Source: Oricola sp. (GTDB lineage Bacteria > Pseudomonadota > Alphaproteobacteria > Rhizobiales > Rhizobiaceae). Taken from it: a stretch of 64,000 nt of DNA. This document shows, in pieces, positions 19,930-28,738 of the stretch; position 1 is the stretch's first letter; every line of letters begins with the position of its first letter. A model generated the notes under the pieces. It had not been told where the DNA came from and ran no database searches. It saw nothing but the letters and a program-made list of their open reading frames with translations. Position numbers and translations under genes: made by a program. The stretch covers positions 46,228 to 110,227 of the forward strand of contig NZ_JALEGV010000034.1 of assembly GCF_022763245.1 (NCBI RefSeq), in the 5' to 3' direction.

Positions 19930-20741
19930 GCCGGCTGCGCCTGATCGAGAACCGCCTTGGTCCGGTCCAGCGCCTCGCGCGCGAAGGCGGTACGGCCCAT
20001 GCTCTCGGCGAGCGGCTTGTCCGGCACTTCGACGCTGACGGTGATGTCGGGCGGCATCAGATGGAGGAACGCCCCGAGATCGATGCCGCCGGCACCGGGA
20101 AACATGCGCGCGGTGCGTGCGATCCGGATCATCTCCGCGTCGCTGCGCACATAGTCGGCAGGGCCGTCGCAAAGCTGGATGTAGTTCATCTTGTGCGCCG
20201 GTATCTTCGCGATGTCCTCCGGCGTCGATCCGCAGCGGTCGTAATGCAGCGTGTCGAACAGGATCGCCGAGGACGGCAGGTCGACGGCGTTCACGAATTC
20301 CAGCGCGTCCGCAACGGTCTTGCAGGCCGTCCAGGGCATGAACTCGACATCGGCGGTCAGCCCGTAGCCCGCGACCAGTTCGCAGATCGCGCCATAGCTG
20401 GCGATCGCGCGATCGCGCTCGGGATCGTCGATCGCGGTCAGGATGTGCTTCGCGCCCATCTCGGCGATGCGGTCGAGAAACGGCGTGAAGCTGCGCGGTT
20501 CTGCATCCGGGCCGATCCGGATCATTTCCGCATCCGCCATGGTGACGCCGGTATCCCGCATGACGGCGGTCGTTTCGCGAAACAGCGCGTCGTCATCCAT
20601 CAGCGGCGGGATTTCGTCGCCCGGTCCGCCGGGAAGCAGGCGGAACGAGATCATGTCGTAGCCCGCCTCGGCGGCGATCTGCACCGCTCCGACCGGGCCG
20701 GCGCCATTGGCCGTGAGATAGGCCAGGGAGAATTTTCGCAT
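19926..20741 (-). CDS. Sugar phosphate isomerase/epimerase-like TIM-barrel protein
   Basis: A 271-residue TIM barrel of the xylose-isomerase/AP-endonuclease-2 superfamily. Candidate metal ligands lie in DVEFMP, LFDTLHY, and SVEVP near the C-terminus. Members include hydroxypyruvate isomerases, inosose dehydratases and 3-dehydroshikimate dehydratases, so the superfamily does not fix the reaction. It is the last gene of a five-gene minus-strand unit, 8 bp after a NIPSNAP gene. Its stop overlaps that of the convergent LysR-type gene by 3 bp (19927-19929), which leaves no room for a separate terminator. Confidence 0.85.
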   Translation of the reverse strand: MRKFSLAYLTANGAGPVGAVQIAAEAGYDMISFRLLPGGPGDEIPPLMDDDALFRETTAVMRDTGVTMADAEMIRIGPDAEPRSFTPFLDRIAEMGAKHILTAIDDPERDRAIASYGAICELVAGYGLTADVEFMPWTACKTVADALEFVNAVDLPSSAILFDTLHYDRCGSTPEDIAKIPAHKMNYIQLCDGPADYVRSDAEMIRIARTARMFPGAGGIDLGAFLHLMPPDITVSVEVPDKPLAESMGRTAFAREALDRTKAVLDQAQPA

Positions 20742-20749
20742 CGTTCGGC

Positions 20750-21367
20750 CTATTTCAGCGGGGAGAACGCCATCGGCATCGCGATGGTCGAGGTCATGTC
20801 CGGCGTCAGCCAGTCCGGCCCGCCCTTCGGCGGCCAGTTGCCGTCCGCAACCGACTGGCCGCGCGCCTTGCCCCGTGCTTCGAGGCTCTCAAAGGGCCAG
20901 ATCTGCGTCAGGCGTGGCAGGCCGTCGATCCCGTACATGGCGACCGTGCAGGGCGAGTATTCCTCGCGCTTCGGCAAAGCGGCCTCCCACTTCTCCATCG
21001 TCGGCATCAGCCCGTTGGGCTTCATCATGTAGGTGCGGATCTCGTAGAACGGCCCGTAGGTGCCGGGCGTCACCTCTCCGACGAAATCGAGCTTGCGGTA
21101 GCTTTCCTGGGCATAGGACACGAGCTGGTCCAGGCACCCGAAGGGATTGGCGGACCGATGCGTGCGTTCGCGCTCGCGCATCAGCGCGTCGATGTCGTCG
21201 AAGCTGCGCAGCAGGTAGATCTCGTTCAAAGAGCCGATATCCGACGTCCATGCTCCGAGAAGCGTGCCCGACGCGTCCGGCGCGTGCAGCCATTTCTCCA
21301 GTTCGGGCGCGGCCTTCCCGGCGCCGAAAATGACGGTCTTGAGGGTCGCGAGTTCCAGATAGCTCAT
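20750..21367 (-). CDS. NIPSNAP-family protein
   Basis: A 205-residue protein with two ferredoxin-like alpha/beta-barrel NIPSNAP units. Each begins with a strand and a helix; the second is marked by FYEIRTYMMKPNGLMPTMEK. Bacterial NIPSNAP genes are common beside catabolic oxidoreductases, but no reaction is established. The start overlaps the stop of the upstream flavoprotein gene by 4 bp, so the two are translationally coupled. A second NIPSNAP gene occurs at 37711. Confidence 0.88.
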   Translation of the reverse strand: MSYLELATLKTVIFGAGKAAPELEKWLHAPDASGTLLGAWTSDIGSLNEIYLLRSFDDIDALMRERERTHRSANPFGCLDQLVSYAQESYRKLDFVGEVTPGTYGPFYEIRTYMMKPNGLMPTMEKWEAALPKREEYSPCTVAMYGIDGLPRLTQIWPFESLEARGKARGQSVADGNWPPKGGPDWLTPDMTSTIAMPMAFSPLK

Positions 21368-23106
21368 GCGTCGGTCCTTTCGATCTGTGTTTCTGCGGTA
21401 TCGAGCCCCGTCACCGGCAGCCCCGCCAGCACACGGCCGGCGACGTATCCGAATGTCATGGCGGGCCCGAGCGTGATGCCGCCGGAGGGGTAGTTCCCGC
21501 CCATGACGGACGCCATGTCGTTGCCGACGGCATAGAGGCCCCCGATCGGTGCGCCGGCCGCCCCGAGAACCCGGGCGGCGCCGTCCGTGCGCAGGCCGGC
21601 GAAGGTGCCAAGGCTCCCCGGCACGACCTTCACGGCGTAATAGGGGCCGTTTCTCAGCGCGCCGAGCGCGGGATTGGGCCGGTGGTCGGCATCGCCCTGC
21701 ATGTCGTTATAGGGGGAGCGCCCGCGTCCGAAATCAGGATCGTCGCCGGTTTCCGCATGCGCGTTGAAGCGCGCGACCGTCTCTTCAAGGGCGTCCGCAG
21801 GAAGGCCGCATTGGCCGGCGAGTTGGGCCAGCGTCGCGCCGCGCAGAAGATAGCCGCTCTTCAGGTAGGGCCGGAGCGGGAAGGGGAAAGGCTTCGCCCA
21901 GCCCAGCCCGTATCGCCGCTGCGCGCGGTGATCGGCAATGATCCAGGCATGCGGCGTTGTCGTGCCGGGATCGGACTTGAACAGCGCGCGCATGAAATCA
22001 TGGTAGGAATTCGCCTCGTTGACGAACCGCTGGCCGCTTGCATTCACCGCGATGATGCCGGGCTTGGCGCGTTCGATCAGATGTGGAAAGTGCCCCGGCT
22101 CGCCATGTCTGCGCGTAACGATGGAGACGGGAGCCCATGCGCCGGGCGAAACGAGGTCGTCGGCCACGCGCGCGCCGGCATTCTCCGCCATGCGCAATCC
22201 GTCCCCGGTGTTGGACCGTGGCGCGGCCGAATGATGCTCGGTGCCGTCGGGCGCGTGTTCGAACATCGCTGCAATGCGTTGGGTGTCATGCGGAAATCCG
22301 CCGGTCGCCAAGATCACACCCCGGCTGGCACGGATCGTCTCGCCGCCGCAGACTGCGCCGGTCACCGTGCCGTCCCGCGACTGCAGCCCCGTGGCCGGCG
22401 CGCCGCACCGGAACTCCACGCCGAGATCGAGCGCCGACCGAAGCAGTCGCGCGACGAGGGCGTTGCCGGCGACCAGATCCATTCCCCGGCCATGGCGAAA
22501 TCGGGTCCAGAAATGCCGGGCGAAGCGGCGCAGCGCATAGGCGAGCGAAGCGGGCTTGCGCGTCGCATTGAGGAAGTGGTTCATGTCGGGCCCGCCGGCG
22601 ATGCCCATCCCGGCGACGCTGGCGAGGTCCAGAGGCGGCCGCAGCTTCCATATCCATTCGCCGAGCCTGCGCCCGTCATACGGCGCGGCGGTCACCGACC
22701 GGCCGCCTTTCGCCGCGCCCGGCGTGTCGTGAAAATCCGGGATCGTGTTTCCGCCGATCCAATCGACGTCGGTGTTGTCGCGAAAGAACGACACCATGTC
22801 CGGCCCGTTCTTCAGGAAGACGTGGAGCCGCGGATCGTCGACGCGATTGCCGATTTCGGAGCGCAGATAGGCGAGCGGCGCGTCCTCGTCCTCAACGATC
22901 CCCGCTTCGACGGCGAGCGGATTGCGCGGGATCCAGAGCCAGCCGCCCGACCAGGCGGTCGTGCCGCCGATCACGTCCTCCTTTTCAGCCACGATCACCC
23001 GCAGCCCGTGAAACGCAGCCGTGACAGCCGCGGCTAGGCCGCCCGCGCCGGAACCGATCACCAGCACGTCGCAGTGACAGTCGGCGGGCGTGCCCTCACG
23101 CGCCAC
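21364..23106 (-). CDS. FAD-dependent oxidoreductase, 3-ketosteroid Delta1-dehydrogenase-like (copy 1)
   Basis: A 580-residue flavoprotein with an N-terminal dinucleotide fold (VIGSGAGG) and the C-terminal FAD segment YAVGNDMASVMGGNYPSGG typical of KstD-like and fumarate-reductase-like desaturases. Family members introduce a double bond next to a ketone in a ring. I choose a GTG start at 23106: GAGGGA lies 8 bases upstream, and longer starts would run through the IclR gene. It overlaps the IclR gene by 11 bp and the NIPSNAP gene by 4 bp. The substrate is unknown; a steroid substrate is unlikely because no other steroid genes are present. Confidence 0.88.
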   Translation of the reverse strand: MAREGTPADCHCDVLVIGSGAGGLAAAVTAAFHGLRVIVAEKEDVIGGTTAWSGGWLWIPRNPLAVEAGIVEDEDAPLAYLRSEIGNRVDDPRLHVFLKNGPDMVSFFRDNTDVDWIGGNTIPDFHDTPGAAKGGRSVTAAPYDGRRLGEWIWKLRPPLDLASVAGMGIAGGPDMNHFLNATRKPASLAYALRRFARHFWTRFRHGRGMDLVAGNALVARLLRSALDLGVEFRCGAPATGLQSRDGTVTGAVCGGETIRASRGVILATGGFPHDTQRIAAMFEHAPDGTEHHSAAPRSNTGDGLRMAENAGARVADDLVSPGAWAPVSIVTRRHGEPGHFPHLIERAKPGIIAVNASGQRFVNEANSYHDFMRALFKSDPGTTTPHAWIIADHRAQRRYGLGWAKPFPFPLRPYLKSGYLLRGATLAQLAGQCGLPADALEETVARFNAHAETGDDPDFGRGRSPYNDMQGDADHRPNPALGALRNGPYYAVKVVPGSLGTFAGLRTDGAARVLGAAGAPIGGLYAVGNDMASVMGGNYPSGGITLGPAMTFGYVAGRVLAGLPVTGLDTAETQIERTDA

Positions 23107-23920
23107 CGCTCGATTCCCTCGGCTCGTGGTGGAGGCTGCTGAAATATTGCGACGCATGGGCCGCGGCGCCCAGTTCGCTGGCCGAATCGCGCAGGATCGG
23201 GGCGAATTTCGCGATCGTGGCATCGTTCATGCGCACGGTCGGACCGGCGATGGACAGGCATCCGATGACGGTCTGTTGCGGCCCGTAGCGCACCGGCACG
23301 GCCATGGCCGCCATGCCCTCGAGGTAGCTGTCGATCGAAACCGAATAGCCGCGTTCCCGGGTCTCGGCGAGGACTTCCAGGAGTTCCTTGATGGTCGTCG
23401 GCGCGCCGCTTCCGGGCACGAACGCTGTCGGTTTCATGCCCTGTTTGGACACATGGGTGAGGGCGTCCTCGTCGCTCATCGCCGAGAGCAGGGCCTGACC
23501 GCCCGCCGACGTGGCCAGATGCACGACGACGCCCTGTTCACGCCCCGGATCGTAGCGGAGCCCGCCGGTCGCGCCCTGCGCCACCGCGACCCAGATCAGA
23601 TCGCCGCCCTCCAGGACGGAGAGACGGATGAGTTCGCCGGACCGCGCCGCGAGCCGGTCGAGGATCGGCTGCGCGATGTCGGTCACGCCCGAGCGCCCGA
23701 GGAAGCCGAGCCCCATCGCCGCGAGCTTGATCGTCAGCGTGTAATTGCCGTGGTTCTTCTCCTGGCGGACATAGCCGAGCCGCGCGAGTTCCTTCAGTTG
23801 GCGGTGAACGCCCGAAACCGGCATCTCCAGCTGTGACGCGATCGCGCTGACCTGCAGGCCGTCCGGGCTCTCGGCCATCAGTTCCAGGATGGCCAGCGAT
23901 TTCTCCAGCGCGCTGCTCAT
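23096..23920 (-). CDS. IclR-family transcriptional regulator
   Basis: A 274-residue regulator with an N-terminal winged HTH (residues 5-65; core VSAIASQLEMPVSGVHRQLKEL) and a C-terminal GAF-like effector domain. It lies inside the minus-strand catabolic unit, overlapping the Gfo/Idh/MocA gene by 4 bp upstream and the flavoprotein gene downstream. It is therefore co-expressed with the enzymes. It probably binds the inverted repeats in the divergent promoter at 25018-25054. Confidence 0.95.
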   Translation of the reverse strand: MSSALEKSLAILELMAESPDGLQVSAIASQLEMPVSGVHRQLKELARLGYVRQEKNHGNYTLTIKLAAMGLGFLGRSGVTDIAQPILDRLAARSGELIRLSVLEGGDLIWVAVAQGATGGLRYDPGREQGVVVHLATSAGGQALLSAMSDEDALTHVSKQGMKPTAFVPGSGAPTTIKELLEVLAETRERGYSVSIDSYLEGMAAMAVPVRYGPQQTVIGCLSIAGPTVRMNDATIAKFAPILRDSASELGAAAHASQYFSSLHHEPRESSGGA

Positions 23921-24969
23921 GAGAAGATCGCCTCCAGTTCCACGCGACGGCCATCGCGCGCCGAGGCCTTCACGGCGTCGATGACCTGCATGTTCGCCAG
24001 ACCGTCGCGGCAGGAAACGAGCGGCTCGGTCTCGCCGCGCATCAGCGCCGCGAAATGCTCCAACTGGGCCACGTAGGCGTCGGCCTGCGCGCAGGGCAGG
24101 CGATGCCGGGTCATCTCCTGCGTCCAGTCCGGCGCGCCCGGATGTTTCCAGAGCACGAGATCGGGCAGGCTCAACCCGGCTTTCGTGCCGGAATAGGCAT
24201 GGGCGAAGACGTCATGCGCGGGAAAGCGCGCGATGTTTTCGCCCGCGCTCACATCCCACGCCCACGGTCCGCAGGCCGCGTCCGAGATCGTGCAGGTGGC
24301 GATGCCGCCGGCCTCGAATTCCAGGATCGCGGCGGCGGTGTCCTCGACCTCCAAGTGACGCTGCGCGTTCGACGTCAGAGCCGTCACCGCTTTCACCTCG
24401 CCGAAGAAGTGGCGCAGCAGGTCCACCTCGTGGATGAGGTTGATGAGCAGAGGTCCGCCCTGTCCGGGCTGCTTGCGCCAGGCGACGTCGAAATAGGAGC
24501 CGGGCTTGCTCAGCGTCGAATTGACGGTGGCCGTGACCAGCGCGCCGATTTCTCCCTCCGAGATGGCCTTCTTGGCCGCCTTGATGATCGGGTTGTGCCT
24601 GCGGTGATGGCCGATCAGAAGCGGCGTGGCGACGGTCCGCGCCACCGCATCCAGGCCCAGCCCGTCCGCCACGGAGGTTGCCACCGGCTTTTCCAGAAGG
24701 ACGGCGAGCCCGGCTTCGAGAAGCCGGCTGGCGACGGCCACATGCGTGTCGTTGGGCGAGGCGACGATGACGCCTTTCGCCACGCCCGAATCGATCAGTG
24801 CCTCGACGGTGCCGAAGAACGGAACGCCCTTGCTTTCAGCGATTTCAGCGGCTGCGGGCACCGGATCGACGACCGCGCTGAGATGGATGCCGGCGCTCTT
24901 CGCCAGGGTCTCGATATGGGTCCGCCCGATGATGCCGGCGCCGACCACCGCTACGGGTATGCTTTCCAT
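23917..24969 (-). CDS. Gfo/Idh/MocA-family NAD(P)-dependent oxidoreductase
   Basis: A 350-residue dehydrogenase. The Rossmann motif is GAGIIG (residues 9-14) and the family motif EKP is present in VLLEKPVATS. A C-terminal alpha/beta domain includes the HEVDLLRHFFG segment. Members oxidise hydroxyl groups of sugars, inositols or related polyols. Two ATGs are possible. The one at 24969 is preferred because GGAGG lies within the preceding codons at proper spacing; the longer start at 24984 lacks a good site. It is the first gene of the five-gene minus-strand unit. Confidence 0.9.
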   Translation of the reverse strand: MESIPVAVVGAGIIGRTHIETLAKSAGIHLSAVVDPVPAAAEIAESKGVPFFGTVEALIDSGVAKGVIVASPNDTHVAVASRLLEAGLAVLLEKPVATSVADGLGLDAVARTVATPLLIGHHRRHNPIIKAAKKAISEGEIGALVTATVNSTLSKPGSYFDVAWRKQPGQGGPLLINLIHEVDLLRHFFGEVKAVTALTSNAQRHLEVEDTAAAILEFEAGGIATCTISDAACGPWAWDVSAGENIARFPAHDVFAHAYSGTKAGLSLPDLVLWKHPGAPDWTQEMTRHRLPCAQADAYVAQLEHFAALMRGETEPLVSCRDGLANMQVIDAVKASARDGRRVELEAIFS

Positions 24970-25017
24970 CAGGGCCTCCTCCATGCGTCCGAACCATAGC
25001 CGAGCGATACCAAAAAA

Positions 25018-25054
25018 GAAATTGATTTCTAAAGTTGAAAGCAATTCCAATTTC
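25018..25054. promoter_or_regulatory. Nested inverted repeats in the divergent promoter, probable IclR operator
   Basis: GAAATTG (25018-25024) is the exact inverse of CAATTTC (25048-25054). Inside it, ATTGATTTC (25021-25029) and GAAAGCAAT (25037-25045) match in 8 of 9 positions around a 7-bp centre. The block is AT-rich and lies in the 140-bp gap between two divergent operons. IclR proteins bind such palindromes. Confidence 0.55.
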
Positions 25055-25109
25055 TGTAATGGTCCGTCAGCCGGTTCGCCACGGACCGGCCGGGGGAGGG
25101 AAATGGCCG

Positions 25110-26804
25110 ATGGCCGGTCGGGCGCCAACAGACAATGACTGCTACGACATTGCCGTGCTCGGCGCCGGCGCCGCAGGCCTGTCCGCCGCGGTCTTCGCGG
25201 CGCTTGAAGGCCGGCGCACGATCCTGATCGAGAAGACCGAATATGTCGGCGGCACCTCCGCCTATTCGGCCGCCACGACATGGGTGCCCAACACGCGGCT
25301 CGCGAAAACTGTCGACAGCGACGACACGCCGGAGCGTGTGAAGACCTATCTCGACAACGCCGTCGGCAACCGCGCGCCCGCAGATTTGCGGGCGGCCTTC
25401 GTGGAGCACGGGCCGGAGGCGATCCACACCCTGCTCGACAAGACGGATGCGCAGTTCCGCGCCCGTCCGTTCCATCCTGACTATCTTTACGAACTGGAGG
25501 GCTCGACCTCCTGCGGCCGCGCGCTGGAGCCGATCCCGTTCGACGGCAAGCCCCTCGGCGACGATCTGCGCCTGATCCGCCCGCCCATTCCGGAATTCAC
25601 CATTCTCGGCGGCCTGATGGTCGACCGCGACGACATTTCGCAACTGCTCAACATGGCGAAATCGCCGAAATCCCTGGTCTATTCGGTGAAGCTGATCGGC
25701 CGCTACGCGCTCGACCGTCTCCGCTTCGGCAAGAGCACGCGGCTCGTGATGGGCAATGCGCTGATCGGCCGCCTGCTGCTCACGGCGCGAAAGCTCGGCG
25801 TCGAAATCGTCACCGAAGCGAATGTGACCGACATCGCCGGCACGCCCGACGAACGCCTCGTGACTTATGAAAAGGCCGGCCAGACGCGCGAGATCCGCGT
25901 CGCCGGCGGGGTCATCCTGGCCTCGGGTGGCTTTGCACGCCATCCGCAGCGCCGCGCGGAGATGCTGCCGTCGCCGACGCCCGAATACAGCCCCTCGGCG
26001 CCCGGCCACACCGGTGCCCTGCACGACATCGCGCTGAAGCTCGGCGCGCGCTACGGGGAGGGCGGCGATCAGAACGCCTTCCTCGCGCCCGTCTCGCTGC
26101 GCAAGCGCAAGGACGGGACCATGGCGGTGTTCCCGCATTTCGTCTTCGACCGCTCAAAGCCCGGCATCATCTCGGTCGGCGCGGACGGCAAGCGCTTCAC
26201 CAACGAGGCGCGCTCCTACCACGAATTCGTCATCGCCATGTACCGCACCGGCACGATCCCGGCTTTCCTGGTCACGGATGCCGCCGGGCTCAGGAAATAC
26301 GGACTCGGCATGGTCCGCCCCGGCGGCCGCGGCTGGGCGCCGTTTCTCGCCGACGGCTACCTCACCGAGGGCAAGACGCTCGCAGACCTGGCGCAGAGGC
26401 TCGGCGTTGACGCCGGCAACCTTCAGGAGACCGTGCGCCGCATGGGAAATTTCGCCAGGGCGGGCGTGGACGAGGACTTCCATCGCGGCGAGACCGTCTA
26501 TGAATGCGGCAATGGCGACGCGACGCACGGGCCGAACCCGACGCTGGGCGCGCTCGACGAGGCGCCGTTCTACGCCGTTCGCCTCTTTCCGGGCGACATC
26601 GGCTCGGCGACCGGTCTGCAGACAGACGCCAGCGCCCAGGTGCTCGGCGTCGACAACAAGCCGCTGGGCGGCATCTATGCCTGCGGCAACGACATGCATT
26701 CGATCATGGGCGGCGTCTATCCGGGCCCGGGCATCACCATCGGCCCCGGCATCGCCTTCGGCTACGTCGCCGCGCGCCACGCCAGCGCGAGGATCGCGCC
26801 ATGA
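25110..26804 (+). CDS. FAD-dependent oxidoreductase, 3-ketosteroid Delta1-dehydrogenase-like (copy 2)
   Basis: A 564-residue flavoprotein. FAD motif VLGAGAAGLSAA follows the start closely, and the C-terminal YACGNDMHSIMGGVYPGPG segment is family-typical. It would dehydrogenate a ring ketone or a related substrate. ATG at 25110 is chosen because GGGGGAGGG ends 9 bases upstream; the longer upstream starts lack a site and add a proline-rich tail. It is divergent from the Gfo/Idh/MocA operon and overlaps the downstream epimerase gene by 4 bp. It has the same length as copy 3 at 34863. Confidence 0.9.
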   Translation: MAGRAPTDNDCYDIAVLGAGAAGLSAAVFAALEGRRTILIEKTEYVGGTSAYSAATTWVPNTRLAKTVDSDDTPERVKTYLDNAVGNRAPADLRAAFVEHGPEAIHTLLDKTDAQFRARPFHPDYLYELEGSTSCGRALEPIPFDGKPLGDDLRLIRPPIPEFTILGGLMVDRDDISQLLNMAKSPKSLVYSVKLIGRYALDRLRFGKSTRLVMGNALIGRLLLTARKLGVEIVTEANVTDIAGTPDERLVTYEKAGQTREIRVAGGVILASGGFARHPQRRAEMLPSPTPEYSPSAPGHTGALHDIALKLGARYGEGGDQNAFLAPVSLRKRKDGTMAVFPHFVFDRSKPGIISVGADGKRFTNEARSYHEFVIAMYRTGTIPAFLVTDAAGLRKYGLGMVRPGGRGWAPFLADGYLTEGKTLADLAQRLGVDAGNLQETVRRMGNFARAGVDEDFHRGETVYECGNGDATHGPNPTLGALDEAPFYAVRLFPGDIGSATGLQTDASAQVLGVDNKPLGGIYACGNDMHSIMGGVYPGPGITIGPGIAFGYVAARHASARIAP

Positions 26805-27709
26805 CCCGGGTTCTCGTCACCGGCGGAACGGGCTTCCTCGGCCGCTTCGTGGTCGCCAGCCTGCTGCTCGACGGTCACGAGGTGACGGTCTTCGACTGGA
26901 AGCCCAACCGTGCCGCACTCGACGACATCGAGCCGGGCATGTCCAGCCGTGTCGCCTATGTCGAGGGCGACATCACCGACGGCAGCGTGCGCGACGCGGC
27001 AAGCGGCTGCGGCGCGATCATCCATCTGGCCGGTGTCATGACCGTCGAATGCGCCCGTGATCCGGTGCGTGGCGCGCAGATCAACCTGATCGGCAGCCTG
27101 CAAGTGTTCGAGGCGGCACGCGCCCACGGGATCGACCGCATCGCCTATGTCTCGACCGCCGGCGTCTTCGGTCCGGACGACGAGATCAATCCGCGTCCGA
27201 TGACCCATTACGGCGCGCAGAAACTGGCCATCGAAGGGTCGGCGCGCGCTTACCTCCTCGATCACGGGATCCCGAGCATCGGCTTCCGCCCCTATATCGT
27301 CTACGGCCCGGGACAGAGTTCCGGCATCGCCGCAGGCCCGTCGATCGCGTGCAGCGCGGCCTTCCGGGGCGAGCCCGCGACGATCCGCTTTTCCGGCCGC
27401 GCGGGTTTCGTGCTGGTCGCCGACGTGGCGGAGCTCATGGTGCGGGCTATTTCGAACCCGGTGGAGGGTGCCGAAGCCCACACGCTCTGCGGCGAAACGG
27501 CCGAGATGGACGATTTCGTCCAGGCGCTGCGATCCGAGATTCCAGGCGCCGACATAACCGTCGAGGGCCCGCCGCTGCGCATCCCGGGCGATCTCGCGAA
27601 CAGCGATCTTCCCGCGAGCCTGGCGTCCTTGCCCGTCACGGGCGTTCGCGACGGCATCGCCTCGATCCTGCAATTCTACCGCGACCGGCAGACGGAGGTC
27701 GCGTCATGA
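26801..27709 (+). CDS. NAD-dependent epimerase/dehydratase (extended SDR)
   Basis: A 302-residue extended short-chain dehydrogenase with glycine motif VTGGTGFLGRF at residues 5-15 and an active-site YGAQK motif. Members act on sugar nucleotides or on hydroxyl/keto groups of catabolic intermediates. The ATGA overlap with the flavoprotein gene implies coupled translation and a shared pathway. The reaction cannot be assigned further. Confidence 0.9.
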   Translation: MTRVLVTGGTGFLGRFVVASLLLDGHEVTVFDWKPNRAALDDIEPGMSSRVAYVEGDITDGSVRDAASGCGAIIHLAGVMTVECARDPVRGAQINLIGSLQVFEAARAHGIDRIAYVSTAGVFGPDDEINPRPMTHYGAQKLAIEGSARAYLLDHGIPSIGFRPYIVYGPGQSSGIAAGPSIACSAAFRGEPATIRFSGRAGFVLVADVAELMVRAISNPVEGAEAHTLCGETAEMDDFVQALRSEIPGADITVEGPPLRIPGDLANSDLPASLASLPVTGVRDGIASILQFYRDRQTEVAS

Positions 27710-27746
27710 CCCGCCAGGCTGCCGTCCGGTCCCGGGCAATACTCAT

Positions 27747-27776
27747 TTGTCCAAGCATTCGGCCCATTAATCCATT
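27747..27776 (+). promoter_or_regulatory. AraC-type bipartite site, copy A
   Basis: TTGTCCAA, 16 bp, then TCCATT. The half-sites start 21-22 bp apart, that is two helical turns. Thirteen positions are identical to copies at 36621 and 37622. It lies 105 bp upstream of the shikimate-dehydrogenase-like gene and points toward it. A GCCCATTAAT decamer inside it (27762-27771) recurs at 27795-27804, which may mark a second protein contact. Confidence 0.7.
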
Positions 27777-27880
27777 TCAAAAACGGGCGGTCTCGCCCAT
27801 TAATCTGCGGGGAAACATGGGCGTGCGCTGCATTGCAGAATTCATTCGCATCAACACAACCGCGCAGGGAGGCAGTTGAT

Positions 27881-28714
27881 ATGTCCAACTCGCCAGCCGC
27901 CGGTGCAGCTCGCGCCATGCCCTCGCTGAACGGCGAAACCAAGGTCTTCGTCATCATCGGCGATCCCATCGCCCAGGTGAAATCGCCGGCCTTGCTCACC
28001 GCCAACATGAGCGAGCGCGGCGTCAACGCGGTCGTCGTCCCCGGTCATGTGCTGCCTGCCGACATCGCGGCGTTCATGGCCGGCTGCGACGCGCTGAAGA
28101 ACCTCGACGGCGTCATCGCGACCATCCCGCACAAGCAGGCCATGCTCGGCTATTGCGCCACGATCACCGAGCGCGCCCGCTACGCCAATTCCGTCAATGT
28201 CATGCGGCGCACCCGTGAGGGTTGGTCCGGCGACAACACCGACGGCATGGGCTACGTGTCCGGCATCAAGGCGGCCGGCGGCGAGATCGAGGGCAAACGC
28301 GTCCTGCTGATCGGCGCGGGAGGCGCAGGGTCGGCGATCGCTTACGAATTCCTCGCCCAAGGCGCCGCGCAACTGCACATCCACGATGTCGAAACCGCAC
28401 GCCGCGACGCCCTGATCGCCCGGCTGGAAGGCAAGTTTGCCGGAAAGGTCGCGGTCGGCAGCAACGATCCGCGCGGCTACGACATCGTCGGCAACGCCAC
28501 GCCGCTCGGCATGAAGGACGGCGATCCGCTTCCGGTCCTCTGCGAGCACCTGGAAGCCGGGCAGTTCGTCGCCGACGTCATCACCAAGCCCGAGATCTCG
28601 CCGCTCGTCGCGGCCGCCCGGTCGCGGGGTTGCAACACCATGCCGGGGATAGGCATGTTCAAGGCTCAGGAGGGCTTTCTGGTCGACGCCCTCCTAGGGA
28701 ATCCATACGACTGA
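27881..28714 (+). CDS. Shikimate/quinate dehydrogenase-like protein
   Basis: A 277-residue AroE-fold dehydrogenase. Catalytic Lys85 (IPHK) and Asp121 (NTDGMG) are present, with Asn106 and the nucleotide loop GAGGAG. Two features differ from biosynthetic AroE. The first serine of the substrate-binding S-x-S is Val33 (QVKSP). The position that reads NRT in NADP enzymes is HDVETAR, whose acid favours NAD. A catabolic dehydrogenase for quinate, shikimate or a related ring alcohol is likely. GGAGG lies upstream of the ATG at 27881. It heads the transcription unit that continues into the LIV-type importer 24 bp later. Confidence 0.85.
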   Translation: MSNSPAAGAARAMPSLNGETKVFVIIGDPIAQVKSPALLTANMSERGVNAVVVPGHVLPADIAAFMAGCDALKNLDGVIATIPHKQAMLGYCATITERARYANSVNVMRRTREGWSGDNTDGMGYVSGIKAAGGEIEGKRVLLIGAGGAGSAIAYEFLAQGAAQLHIHDVETARRDALIARLEGKFAGKVAVGSNDPRGYDIVGNATPLGMKDGDPLPVLCEHLEAGQFVADVITKPEISPLVAAARSRGCNTMPGIGMFKAQEGFLVDALLGNPYD

Positions 28715-28738
28715 CCAACTGATCTGGGAGGAAACCAA

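Noticed and set aside
21364..23223. Longer start for the first KstD-like flavoprotein (39 extra codons)
   Set aside because: The extension runs through the IclR coding sequence, is Arg/Ser/Pro-rich and lacks a ribosome-binding site. GTG at 23106 has one and puts the FAD motif at the normal distance.
27706..27879. Short open frame MTRQAAV... after the epimerase gene
   Set aside because: It lies across the operator region and has no ribosome-binding site or recognisable features. It is treated as intergenic.
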